Shown piece after piece: positions 33,907 to 43,179 of a DNA stretch of 64,000 nucleotides. Each line of letters starts with the position of its first letter. Position 1 is the first letter of the stretch. Below the pieces are notes generated by a model. The model was not told the DNA's origin, ran no database searches, and saw only the letters and a program-made list of their open reading frames with translations. Source of the stretch: Chromobotia macracanthus (lineage: Eukaryota; Chordata; Actinopteri; Cypriniformes; Botiidae); the NCBI GenBank assembly GCA_036877525.1, contig JAZGTH010000108.1, positions 868,001-932,000 on the forward strand. Direction: 5' to 3'. Made by a program: the position numbers and the translations under genes.

Positions 33907-34598
33907 GACACATGAACTAACGAGGAGCCCAGGGAAGATCTGAATGCAATAGGCTTCAGGGGCCACCCCTGCGGTGAAGACTCCCTCATAGGCCTTCCCC
34001 AACCACTAGTCCATCCCTTTATCCTCACGGTTCTTTAGGTGTCACAAAATAAAATAAAGAAGAAATAGGGAAAGAAGAAACAACAATAGCAGACTCAGAC
34101 TGAACAGAGGAACCCTAGTGCAACCCTAGTTGCAGTCTTTTACAACAAAATACTGCTCTGTTTTTCTTTTTTTCTCTGTGCAGATACCACTTGATGGCTG
34201 TCTTGAGATCCACACGCAGCAACCTCCTCTCCTGTATATGAAGCCACAACATATAGAAGACAACTAGACCCACTACAAAAAAAACAAAAAAAACAAAAAA
34301 AAACAACGCAGAGTATCACATACGAGAACTTCAGGTCATCCATCATCATGATCAAGATCACCATTCAACAATCAACCCACACCCATCACAAGGAAATGAC
34401 AGTTCCAACCATAAAAGACTATTACTCGTAAAAATTTCACCAACTCTAAGCTGCATGTTTGTTTCTGTGTCAGCATGCAGTTAGTAACTACAGACAATCA
34501 ACACAGAACAAGTGCAATGTGCCTGTAACGATCACAAGTTACAAGAAATAACTTTTAAGTGTTTAAATTTGTATTTTGTGAGAGTTATTAGAACTCTC
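33907..34598 (+). other. post-pol region without env
   Basis: About 690 bp between the pol stop and the polypurine tract. All frames are closed; an A-rich run lies at 34275-34305. No transmembrane or envelope-like reading frame. Either env was lost or the lineage never had it. Confidence 0.6.
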
Positions 34599-34609
34599 AA
34601 AGGGGGAAC

Positions 34610-35131
34610 TGTGGGATTACAAATTTTATAAAATGATAAATACATTTTAAGGTGAAGATGCTGACATTCTAAGTAGGTCAATTCAGATAGCCCAGGCGTC
34701 TGAGACATTCAACTTTTGTCTTTACGCACTTCCTGAGCATTGGGCAGGGTCCCAAGTTAAAGGTGATTGCTAAGATCAAGGCACAGCTGTGCCTTTGTCC
34801 CTATGATAATGTGAAGGTATGGGCCATACTGTCAAATTGATTGGATTAACATCTATGCATTTGAATGGCACTGTTATGCTGATTAGATCAGGATTGAGGA
34901 GACGCCGGCAACCGGCTGATTCCTGTACTACATTTGCATGCTTTGTTTAGATTGTCTCCACCTCTATGTATCACATCCCCTTGAAGGGTATAAACTCCAC
35001 TGTGCTGAGCTATAGTCAGACTTGGATGACTACAGCGACGCACAGCGAGTCCTCAATAAAGTGTAACTTCTGCTTGAACGATATCCCAACGTCTCCTGGT
35101 CTCTGCTTCGAAGAAGGAAAAGTTTCCAACA
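34610..35131 (+). repeat. 3' LTR of the retrovirus-like element
   Basis: Follows a polypurine tract aaagggggaac (34599-34609) and runs TGTGGGATTAC ... TTTCCAACA, with TG/CA ends. It has a TATA-like tataaa at 34989-34994 and a poly(A) signal aataaa at 35055-35060, placing U3-R-U5 in the usual order. 522 bp. No matching 5' copy in the window, so LTR-LTR dating is not possible. Confidence 0.82.
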
Positions 35132-35132
35132 C

Positions 35133-35865
35133 TGGTAACAGTCTAGATGATCCTTTTCTTCTTTGGTCCGGAGCACACAGCGTCCATTTCTCCCAAAAAA
35201 TACCTGAAATACTGATTCATCTGACCACAGTACACATTTCCACTGTGTGATGGTCCATCCCAGATGCCTCCGAGCCCAGAGAAGTCGACGGCGCTTCTGG
35301 ACACTGTTAACATAGGGCTTCCTTTTGGCACAGTACAGTTTTAACTGGCATTTGTGGATGTAACTACGTATTGTGGTACTTGACAAAGGTTTGCCAAAGT
35401 AGTCCTGAGCCCATGTGGTGATATTGCTTATAGATGAATGACGATTCTTGATGCAGTGCCGCCTGAGGGATCGGAGAGCACGGTTGTTCAGCTTAGGCTT
35501 GCGCCCTTGTCCTTTACGCACTGAAATTCCTCCACATTCCTTGAATCTTTTAATTATGTTATGCACTGTTGAAGGTGAAATAAACAAATGTCTTCCTATC
35601 TTTCTTTGAGGAACATTGTTTTTAAACCTTTCAATAATTTTCTCACGTATTTGTTGGTAAACTGGCAATCCTCGGCCCATCTTTGCTCCTAAAGGACTAG
35701 ACCTTTCTTGGATGCTGCTTTTGTACCAAATCATAATTACAATCACCTGTTGACATCACCTGTTTCAAATCACATCATTATTTAACCAATGTACCTGATT
35801 ACTAGCCCTAAATTGCTCCTGTTCCAACTTTTTTTGAAATGTGTTGCAAGAACCAAAATAGGAAT
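35133..35865 (-). mobile_element. Tc1-like transposase, N-terminal half (split element)
   Basis: Minus-strand frame 35746-35133. Residues before MGRGLPVYQQIREK are read-through upstream sequence; the likely start is the ATG at 35683. Features: helix-turn-helix (QRKIGRHLFISPSTVHNIIK), a basic GRKPKL linker, a second HTH, and WSDESVFQVFFGRNG with the first catalytic Asp. It breaks off at the point where the retrovirus-like element is inserted. Upstream sequence to about 35865 (aactttttttgaaatgtgtt) looks like element UTR or terminus; the exact terminal repeat is not resolved. Confidence 0.85.
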
Positions 35866-35928
35866 AGGCTTCCTGTTCTGAGTATTTCTAGATTATCTTG
35901 CCAGGATCCTGACATGCCCTGTGTTTAG

Positions 35929-36446
35929 TGTCAGAGCGTGCTGTTTGGATCCTGACTCCTTCTAGTCTTGGTTCTTGTTTGTTGGAGTCGGGATCTGAAC
36001 TCATGCTCTGGGTCTTGTCACATGGTCTCTGTTTTGTTTACATTCACCATGAAAGACCGGAGAGCACGTCTTGGCCCCGCCCCCTCGTTCTCTTGTCTCT
36101 TCTGCGCTCATGTCTCGCACCTGTTCGTCGTTTGTCTTTGTTTTATTTAATGTCCCCGTGTTTGCTGTCTTGTCGGTTCGTTCTTGTTACCTGCATCCTG
36201 TGTTCCTGCTTCCTCGTCCTGGTTTCCCACGTCGTGAGTCTTGTCAAGTTTTTCGTGCCTTGTCAGCCGTGTTTTCCGTTTTTTAATTTCTTTTTTGCTC
36301 CGGTTTTTGGAGAGGTCCTTAGTTCTTGTATTGCCTATTCTGTTCTCGTTTTACCCCTTCGTGGGTTGTTGTTTTGCTCATTTATTAATAGAGATTTTTC
36401 AGTTTAACGCTGTCTGCGTCTGGGTTCGTCTACCGTGATTCTGACA
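35929..36446 (+). repeat. LTR-like repeat C, copy 2 (complete unit)
   Basis: 518 bp running TGTCAGAGCGTGCTG ... CGTGATTCTGACA, with a TGTCAG/CTGACA inverted terminus and TG/CA ends. Its central 320 bp match 27312-27665. A shorter unit with the same termini lies at 57125-57322. No target duplication visible directly at its borders, consistent with being one end of a larger element. A 17-bp segment (36051-36067) is inverted relative to copy 1. Confidence 0.68.
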
Positions 36447-38624
36447 CTGAGGACTAAAATATGAGAATAAACGACTCTACCCTACAGAAACCTTCAAAAA
36501 CGTGCTGCAGTTTTTTCAGTTCATAACCTCATGATTTGTTTGAGGCAGATGTAGTGATGAGTTGTGTGTGAGCAGGGAATCTACAGGACCAGATGAATGC
36601 TGAAAATAATGTGAGTTCTGCTGGAAGAATAATAATCACAGTTCTATTGATCCCTGGATAATTCGGCATCACACCTGATGAGATGAGAGACGAAAGAGAG
36701 AAACAGTGGAGAGGAGGAGTAAAGACCAGATAACAGATTGAAATGCACAGAACACAGATTGTGTGGCGTTACAGGGCTAGATGCATAGATGAGAACCATA
36801 CATGTACACTGATGCTGGGAGGGAAAGAGACGAGGTGATGATCATCTAGAGAGCTAGTTTATAATAACCGGGTAGTAAAAGAATGATAGAAAGGGTAGGT
36901 AGATACAGAGAGAGACAGTGATTAAAAGATAAAAACATATGTATTTAATATTACATTAAAATGCTTGGGCATATTTTCATGTTTTTCATCATGATGCCAC
37001 CTTTTCACTTTACACTGTTTTTTTAAGTTTTAGCCTATGTTTCATGACAATCGACCATTTTAACCTTGTCCAGTGGGTGCTGAAAGCTGATTGGCCAACA
37101 GTGACCATATTTTAAAGACTATATGTTTGTTATTATGTACCCACATAGGACTGGTCAAGGACAATACATACTAAAAGTGAAGTTGATGTGTCCCATGGCT
37201 AAAGCCATTGTAACATTTATCATTATTATAGCAAATCCAACTGGCTGAGCTCTACCAAGTGGTACATATTCTCAGAGTGCTAGAGCATTCTGACACACTG
37301 CTAGGTGCTTGCTAAGGTGTTCTGATAGCAGATAAGGAGAGTGTTTGTGTTTAGGAAAATACTATTTAGACCGCAGAGCCATACTTAAATCCACTTTGCT
37401 GCTTATTTTGGCCATGAATCTACTGCAAAAACAAAACAATACCAGCTACAGTTAATTTATCTTGATGGACATTTAAAATAAGTAAATCAAATAACTGATC
37501 AGTGTGAAAAAAACAAAAATAAAGCAATGACAATAATACTAATTAAATTTGTAAAACAGAAGTCTTCATAAGTAGCTCAATTATTAACGTATAATTATGT
37601 TGACCTTATAATACAAGCTTCTGTTCATCAGGTACAAGTGCTGATTATTTGTAGCAATGAAAATTTTGTGCAATATAAAGTGCTCCAGGATTTCGTTACT
37701 AAGTGCTACTTACCTGACTGTCTTTCTAAATGTAGGTGTCATTGTCAAGGACCACAAGCACCTTAGCATGTAAATAATTGTAACATTATTTTATTTACTG
37801 ATTTACAGATTTCTTGTGTAGCAATAATGTAACTATGGCTTACAGATGGTTTCATATTCTTACCTTATTCAAGTTTATTTCTCTAGTGCTTCTCACAATA
37901 TTTTTCACAAATATTAGAACAACTAGTTAAGACTTGACACAAGTATAGAAATACTGAAAGCATGGAAATATAAAAAAATATATATATAAAAGATCTGGAA
38001 AACATGCTATTATTGTAATGTTTTATACATTAACATTGCTAACTGTAAACATTGTCTATGTGATTATCTTTTTTATCTGATTGTACATTACTGATTGTCT
38101 GATTATCTGATTGTACATTAAATGGTAGGAGAAACATATGGACTCAGAAACTTCATGCACCCTAATGGAATTAAGTGATCCCAGCTGAATTTAGACATGT
38201 CAAAATTTGACTAAATCATTTGTGGCTCAGTACTATGAAATAGCACACACTAGCATGCTAAATACAATATCAGTTAAAATTGTTGAATGTTGTCAAATAG
38301 AAGAGCTAGTCACAGTACTAATATTTTCAATAAACAATAATTGCTATCTGTTCAAATCAATATTATAAACATTTTTAATTAAATGAGCCTGTCCTCAAAA
38401 AAACAAAATATAGATATAGATAGGCAGACAAGACAGACCAAACAGATTAAACCACAGGCAGACAGAGGGACTTGAGGACAACACAGGACAGGAACAAAGC
38501 CAATGTTGATTTGCTAGTTTAGGTCCTTGGTCCAAGCATGGCAATTATTTGCTATAGCACTACAAAGACCCAGTGCAAACTAGAAATGGATTGCTTATGG
38601 TTGTCTTTGAATAGTGCAGAAAGT
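36447..38624. other. EIPR1 intron 6, between LTR unit and DIRS element
   Basis: AT-rich, without coding similarity. A ggtgcttgctaaggtgttct stretch near 37300 looks like a scrap of the ctagcaacca-type tandem family in reverse. The inserted 78-bp fragment at 38421-38498 is the only distinctive feature. Confidence 0.5.
38421..38498 (-). repeat. 78-bp inverted copy of 28684-28761
   Basis: The reverse complement of this segment matches 28684-28761 at 76 of 78 positions by my count (for example gtttaatctgtttggtctgt and cctgtcctgtgttgtcctca). No similarity continues on either side. Confidence 0.8.
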
Positions 38625-38800
38625 GGGTTCCCTTTCGAGGGAACTCGACGCTACGTCAGCTTGATGCTATTGGGAACGCGCATCAGGCGCGCCCGAGTCT
38701 GAACACTTGTAAAATCAGGCCTATTTATAGGCAGGTCAAGGTCATGTGACGTAGCATTGTGCGCCACAATGCCTTTAAAAGGCGCCTGCAAAATACGTCA
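38625..38800 (+). repeat. DIRS left inverted terminal repeat
   Basis: Pairs in inverted orientation with 42980-43175: ggcctatttataggcaggtc, aaggtcatgtgacgtagcat and caatgcctttaaaaggcgcc all have near-perfect complements on the right. Confidence 0.85.
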
Positions 38801-39050
38801 TCGCTCCGTTCCCGCCTCGCTCTCTTTAATTCAGATGGTAGTTGGGCTGCTGCACCTCTCCGGTGGGGTTGGTCTCTTCTGCAGAGGCGGAGCGGATGCT
38901 GCACTCGTGGGGTTTACAGCATGATGTTGTGGAGCAGCAGCGGGAGATGAGCTCCGCCATCATCCCTTGCCCTCTCCGCCGAATCGCATGAGCGCACGCA
39001 TCCCATGCGCAAATGTGGTATTACATATATCCATAGATGAAATCTACCCC

Positions 39051-39053
<3 letters not shown>

Positions 39054-39082
<29 letters not shown>
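39054..39082 (+). repeat. (TG)n microsatellite
   Basis: Uninterrupted TG run inside the DIRS element. A second, shorter one lies at 39484-39505, on the other side of the nested LTR. Confidence 0.95.
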
Positions 39083-39085
<3 letters not shown>

Positions 39086-39110
39086 TTTAAGAATATAATT
39101 TAGTTTGCGG

Positions 39111-39467
39111 TGTTTGGATCACCAGTTTTCTTCAATACCAGATTAACTGGATGTCGTGAGGAGGTACCTTCAGCAGAGCTCTGGGAGTGAGACAGACACT
39201 AGAGTGTGGTTGACTCAAGCTCGTTTATTTCCTCAACAGATGCAGAGTATATAGAACAGAACACCTAAAACAATCTCAAACAACAATCTCAAACAATCAA
39301 ATAACTGGGTTATATACCATATATGGTTAGAAACAACAGCTTCAGGGTGCATTCTAGACTTCCTTGTGCAACAGAGTATATGGTATTCAAAAGGAGATAT
39401 CAAAACTCATTAACCCTTAAGGGGTGTTGACTATATTCATTAGTGCAGGGAACTAAATAATCCAACA
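39111..39467 (-). mobile_element. probable solo LTR inside the DIRS element, minus orientation
   Basis: Plus-strand ends are TGTTTGGAT ... ATCCAACA, near inverted. Read on the minus strand, a poly(A) signal aataaa (complement at 39224-39229) is followed by about 110 bp to the end, as in R-U5. A TG microsatellite lies on each side. No clear target duplication. Confidence 0.5.
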
Positions 39468-39482
39468 ATATGTCATATATAA

Positions 39483-39513
<31 letters not shown>

Positions 39514-39559
39514 TATATATATTGAAACCTGTGCCCAGTTTGTCCCTATGGCTGTTAAG

Positions 39560-41275
39560 TACAGAAGTCTATTTGCCTCCCATCCTTCCCGTTCAATGGC
39601 ATTTTGCAGACTGTAGTAGTAGGAGAGCAGCATTTAGTGTTGACCCATTTACTAGAGACTCTCTTGGCAAAAGGGGCTATAGAATGTGTTCCCCTTTACA
39701 TAAGAGATCTATGCTTTTACAGCTGATATTTTATAGTCCCCAAAAGGACGGTGGTTGCGTCCAGTTCTGGATTTGCTTCATTTAATCGCTCTCTAAGGAG
39801 ATGCAGATTCAAGATGTTGACGCTCAAGCAGATTGTGTGTCAAATTCAGTCTGAGGACTGGTTTGTCATGATAGATCTGAAGGACGCTGTAAGGACCACC
39901 CATTGGCCCAACGACGGAATCCAATGGTGTGGGTGAAGGTATCTCACGTGTTCTGCCTTTCCATAGCATTTCTACAAATTTCTTTAATTTGTTACAATTT
40001 AGTTTTATTGACACTGTGGTTAGTTCCAATCTCACTTCAATTTTATATTAATTTTAGATTAATCATTCCAAATTATCTGTTGATCATAATTTAGATTTGA
40101 TTACTTGGAGATTCCCATACTCTTAGTTATTCTTTCATTAGGGACCCATGGTCGCACTTAGTCTCGCGCCGGCCGATATATACGTGGTTCTTACGATCAC
40201 AAAACGGTCATTTTGATCTTACTCAGAGGTTGCCGGGTAAACTATATTATTAAACCTGGCTGTTCCATACTTGCTCAGATCTAGTAACAGTTGTCTTAGT
40301 CACGGTCATGCAACTTGTTAAGACAGGTGATAGACAGAAACCTGGAGATCTTGGCTGATGTGCTCCTAGCTCCTTTCAACAAGTCCCCAGTATGATCACA
40401 TCCTGACACTAATTTTGCGGTAACCTTGGACTCCTTCTAATCTACCGGTAATAACAATTTCTTAAGAACTTCCAATCTATCAAGAAAAACGATTTATTTG
40501 CCAGGCAGGTTAAAACATCAGTTGAGAGAAGTAAAAGACATAATATGAATTTGAATACAAAGGAAAATAGTACATTATTAACAGAATAAAACAAGGTACA
40601 AAGTCTAAATCATACCTGGCAAATGAGACACACAGCAGCAGTTGTGTGGGAAGTTCTGGTTACAGAATGCTTCCCCGAATCTTTTGCCTAGCCACCTTAT
40701 ATACACAGATAAGACAAAGAGTCATAAATTTTGTGGTCAGTTCAGTATTTGGTTGGTCAGTTTCTCGTGACCTGAAAGACCCCTGTTGAGATAATCAGTA
40801 CCCAGATGTCTTGAGAGAAGCACACCCATAACAGAAGTGTAGGTTTTCTATTAAGTTTTCTCCCTCTAATATACTTTATACACATATATGTTCAATGAGC
40901 TCCATTGATCTGAGTCTAAAATGAGAGAGAGAGCAGAGGTGAAATTCAGGTCATCAGTGTCCCACAGGGGGAAGCAAGGAACCATAGCCTGGGAACAAGT
41001 ATCAACTGGTGTTTTGTTGTTTTATGGTATGTTTCTGTAAATGAACCAAATGTTCATCTCTAAACCAGCTGCCTTACAACGCATACTTTCACAACAAGAT
41101 TTTCCAGAACACAGGAAGTTTCTCAGGTTCGCTTTCGGGGACAAAGCTTACCAATATCGAGTGCTTCCTTCTATTCGGCCTAGCCCTATCACCTCGTACA
41201 TTCACAAAGTGCATGGATGCAGCCCTGGCTCCTTTGGATTTTTCATCCTAAAATCCACCCGGTAAGGGTGATAAG
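39560..41275 (+). pseudogene. DIRS reverse transcriptase remnant, split by solo LTR
   Basis: Left part codes RDSLGKRGYRMCSPL, then YSPQKDGGC and RCRFKMLTLKQIV with DWFVMIDLKDA. Right part codes HRKFLRFAFGDKAYQYRVLP and a scrambled stretch. The catalytic YxDD segment is not found; the sequence after 41230 jumps to later regions, so an internal deletion is likely. Several frameshifts. Confidence 0.7.
39888..41078. mobile_element. solo LTR, 1191 bp, with 4-bp target duplication
   Basis: Begins TGTAAGG and ends CCTTACA, a perfect 7-bp inverted terminus with TG/CA ends. ACGC is duplicated on both sides (39884-39887 and 41079-41082). Removing it restores the DIRS RT reading: the left side ends at the IDLKDA motif and the right side continues with acgcatactttcac and then HRKFLRFAFG. 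No coding content. It does not resemble the LTR at 34610. Strand not determined. Confidence 0.85.
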
Positions 41276-41329
41276 AGTTACGCGCCAAGGGCTTCGTACC
41301 CTTTCTATGGGTCCCACTCTAGGAACGCT

Positions 41330-42740
41330 ATGCCTTCGCAGGATTCTTATGACGGGAGCTTCCCTCACAGGCTGGGGTGCGGTTCTCAATGGCCGCCTAG
41401 TCTGTAGTTGGTGGGAGGTCCCTTATCTCTCCTGGCACATAACTGCCTTGAAATGAGGGTAGTGTTTCTGGTTCTGAAACCAACACTTCATAGGGCCAAC
41501 ATTTCTTAGTCCATACGGACAACACCACTGTGGTCTTGTACATCACCAGGGAGGGCTGCGTTTGCGCCCCCTGTTCAGGCTTGTGATGGCACCATTCTGG
41601 CTGTCCCGAATCTGGATCTCAAACATAATTATTCTCCTGGATGTCACCTGGGAGCTCCCAGTCCAGGGGGATCTTCTGTCTCAGGTTTGGGGGTCGATCT
41701 TTTACCCCCAGACAAGAATTAGAAACTATGGGTCTGGTCCCTGAGAGGAGCCAGCTCTTAAGTTCTGATCTCTAGATTGTAGAGACCATTCTGAGTTTCA
41801 GAGCTTCATCTACCAGGAATCGTTTGCCCTGAAGTAGCAGCTCCTTGTGTCATGGTGTGGCCGACACTGCCCTGTTGGTTCAGCACTGGAGCTTCTCCAA
41901 GAGCCCTTCTCTGCAGGGTTGGCCCCGGCTACCCTCAAGGTTTACATGGCCGCTGTATCTACTGGCCACTAACCTGTCAATGGAGCCTGTATTGGGAGAC
42001 ATCCTTTGTCTCATTTTCTGTGTGCAACCAGTTGGCTGAGGCCTTTCTGTCACATGCGGGTCCCTTATTGGGTTCTTACTATTGTCTTAGGGGGTTTATC
42101 TTCGGCTCCATCTGTGCTCCTAGAGTCAGCTTTAGAGTTAGATAAGTTCCTGACTCTTAAGGTGGCTCCACTTTTAGCTCTTACATCGCTCAAAAGGGAA
42201 AGCAATCTGCAGACTCCATCAGTAGACCCTGCCTGTTTGGAATAGCCCCTGGCTTTAAGCCATTTTTCACCATAGACCAGACCACATCCCTAAGGTGCCC
42301 AGTGCGGCTGGTCACCCGCTGGTACTTCAAGCCTTCTGGTCTCCGCCATTTGAGTCCCCAGATCAGGAAAGGCTTCACTTACTGTGTCCAGTTAGAGATT
42401 TGCGGACCTATGTCCACCGCTCAGGCCAGTGGCGTAAGACCTCTTGGCTCTTAGTCTGTTTTTTGTGGCCGCAACCGAGATAAAGCGATCACTAAACAGT
42501 GCTTATCTCACTGGGTCCCATATGCTATTACCCTGGCTTACAAGGCCTGTGACTCCTTTGGGCATAAAGAGCCCATTGTACCAGGGGTGTAGCATCATCT
42601 AAAACTCTGTCTGGGGGGAGCATCTCTAAGTGATGTTTGTGCTGCGACAAGATGATCCTCTCCACACAAATTTATTAGATTTTACAGCTTAGACTTGAAT
42701 TCAACTCCAGGCACTTAGGTCCTCCTGGACTGACAAGTTT
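41330..42740 (+). pseudogene. DIRS RNase H-like and tyrosine recombinase remnants
   Basis: SLTGWGAVLNGRLVCSWWEV near 41360 resembles the DIRS RNase H region. Fragments LPSRFTWPLYLLAT, LKRESNLQTPSVDPACLE, PSAAGHPLVLQAFWSPPFES and the later HWVPYAITLAYKACDSFG with AITKQC upstream match the C-terminal recombinase. The frame changes repeatedly, so no product is possible. Confidence 0.65.
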
Positions 42741-42829
42741 AAGTCTGCTCCTGATGTTTTTGTGCCAATGTTTCACAGCATTTGCAACAGGCCTTCCCTC
42801 ACTGTGGCGTAGTGGGTATTACTTTCCCA

Positions 42830-42960
42830 TACTGTCAAGCTGACGCAGCGTCGAGTTCCCCCGAAAGAGAACGTCTCAGGTTATGTATGTAACCCGGGTA
42901 CCTGAGATAGGGAACGAGATGCTGCGTCGCTTTGCCACATTTCTGTCTTGCCTGCACGGC
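42830..42960 (+). repeat. DIRS internal complementary region
   Basis: Carries sequence complementary to the outer edges of both termini: tcaagctgacgcagcgtcga followed by gaacgtctcaggttatgtat and gggaacgagatgctgcgtcg. In DIRS elements this region templates circular replication intermediates. Confidence 0.75.
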
Positions 42961-42979
42961 CTTCCTTCAGACTTGAAGC

Positions 42980-43175
42980 TGATGATGTATTTTGCAGGCA
43001 CCTTTTAAAGGCATTGTGGCGTGCAATGCTACGTCACATGACCTTGACCTGCCTATAAATAGGCCTGATTTTACACGTGTTCAGACTCGGGCGCTATTTC
43101 CCCATAGCGTCAAGCTGATGCAGCGTGTCGTTCCCTTTGTCAGGGAACCGGGTTACATACGTAACCTGAGACGTT
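42980..43175 (-). repeat. DIRS right inverted terminal repeat
   Basis: Complement of the left terminus: aggcattgtggcgtgcaatg, ctacgtcacatgaccttgac and ctgcctataaataggcctga. It ends gggttacatacgtaacctga-gacg. Not identical to the left arm, with several substitutions and a small indel near 43095. Confidence 0.85.
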
Positions 43176-43179
43176 TTTA

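Larger units (their letters stand above)
29386..35131 (+). mobile_element. endogenous retrovirus-like LTR element, 5' LTR missing
   Basis: Order: gag (29397-30419), protease/RT (30486-32195), RNase H/integrase (32047-33906), noncoding ~690 bp, polypurine tract (34599-34609), 3' LTR (34610-35131). It sits inside a Tc1 transposase gene: the transposase sequence stops at about 29378 and resumes at 35132 with a 3-bp overlap (ctg). There is no 5' LTR or primer-binding site; the Tc1 sequence runs within about 20 bp of gag. No env-sized ORF. Motif order and integrase C-terminus look gammaretrovirus-like. Breaks are described under each part. Confidence 0.85.

Noticed and set aside
35030..35250. ORFs crossing the LTR/Tc1 junction
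   Set aside because: They fuse LTR sequence with reversed transposase; products of the nesting, not genes.
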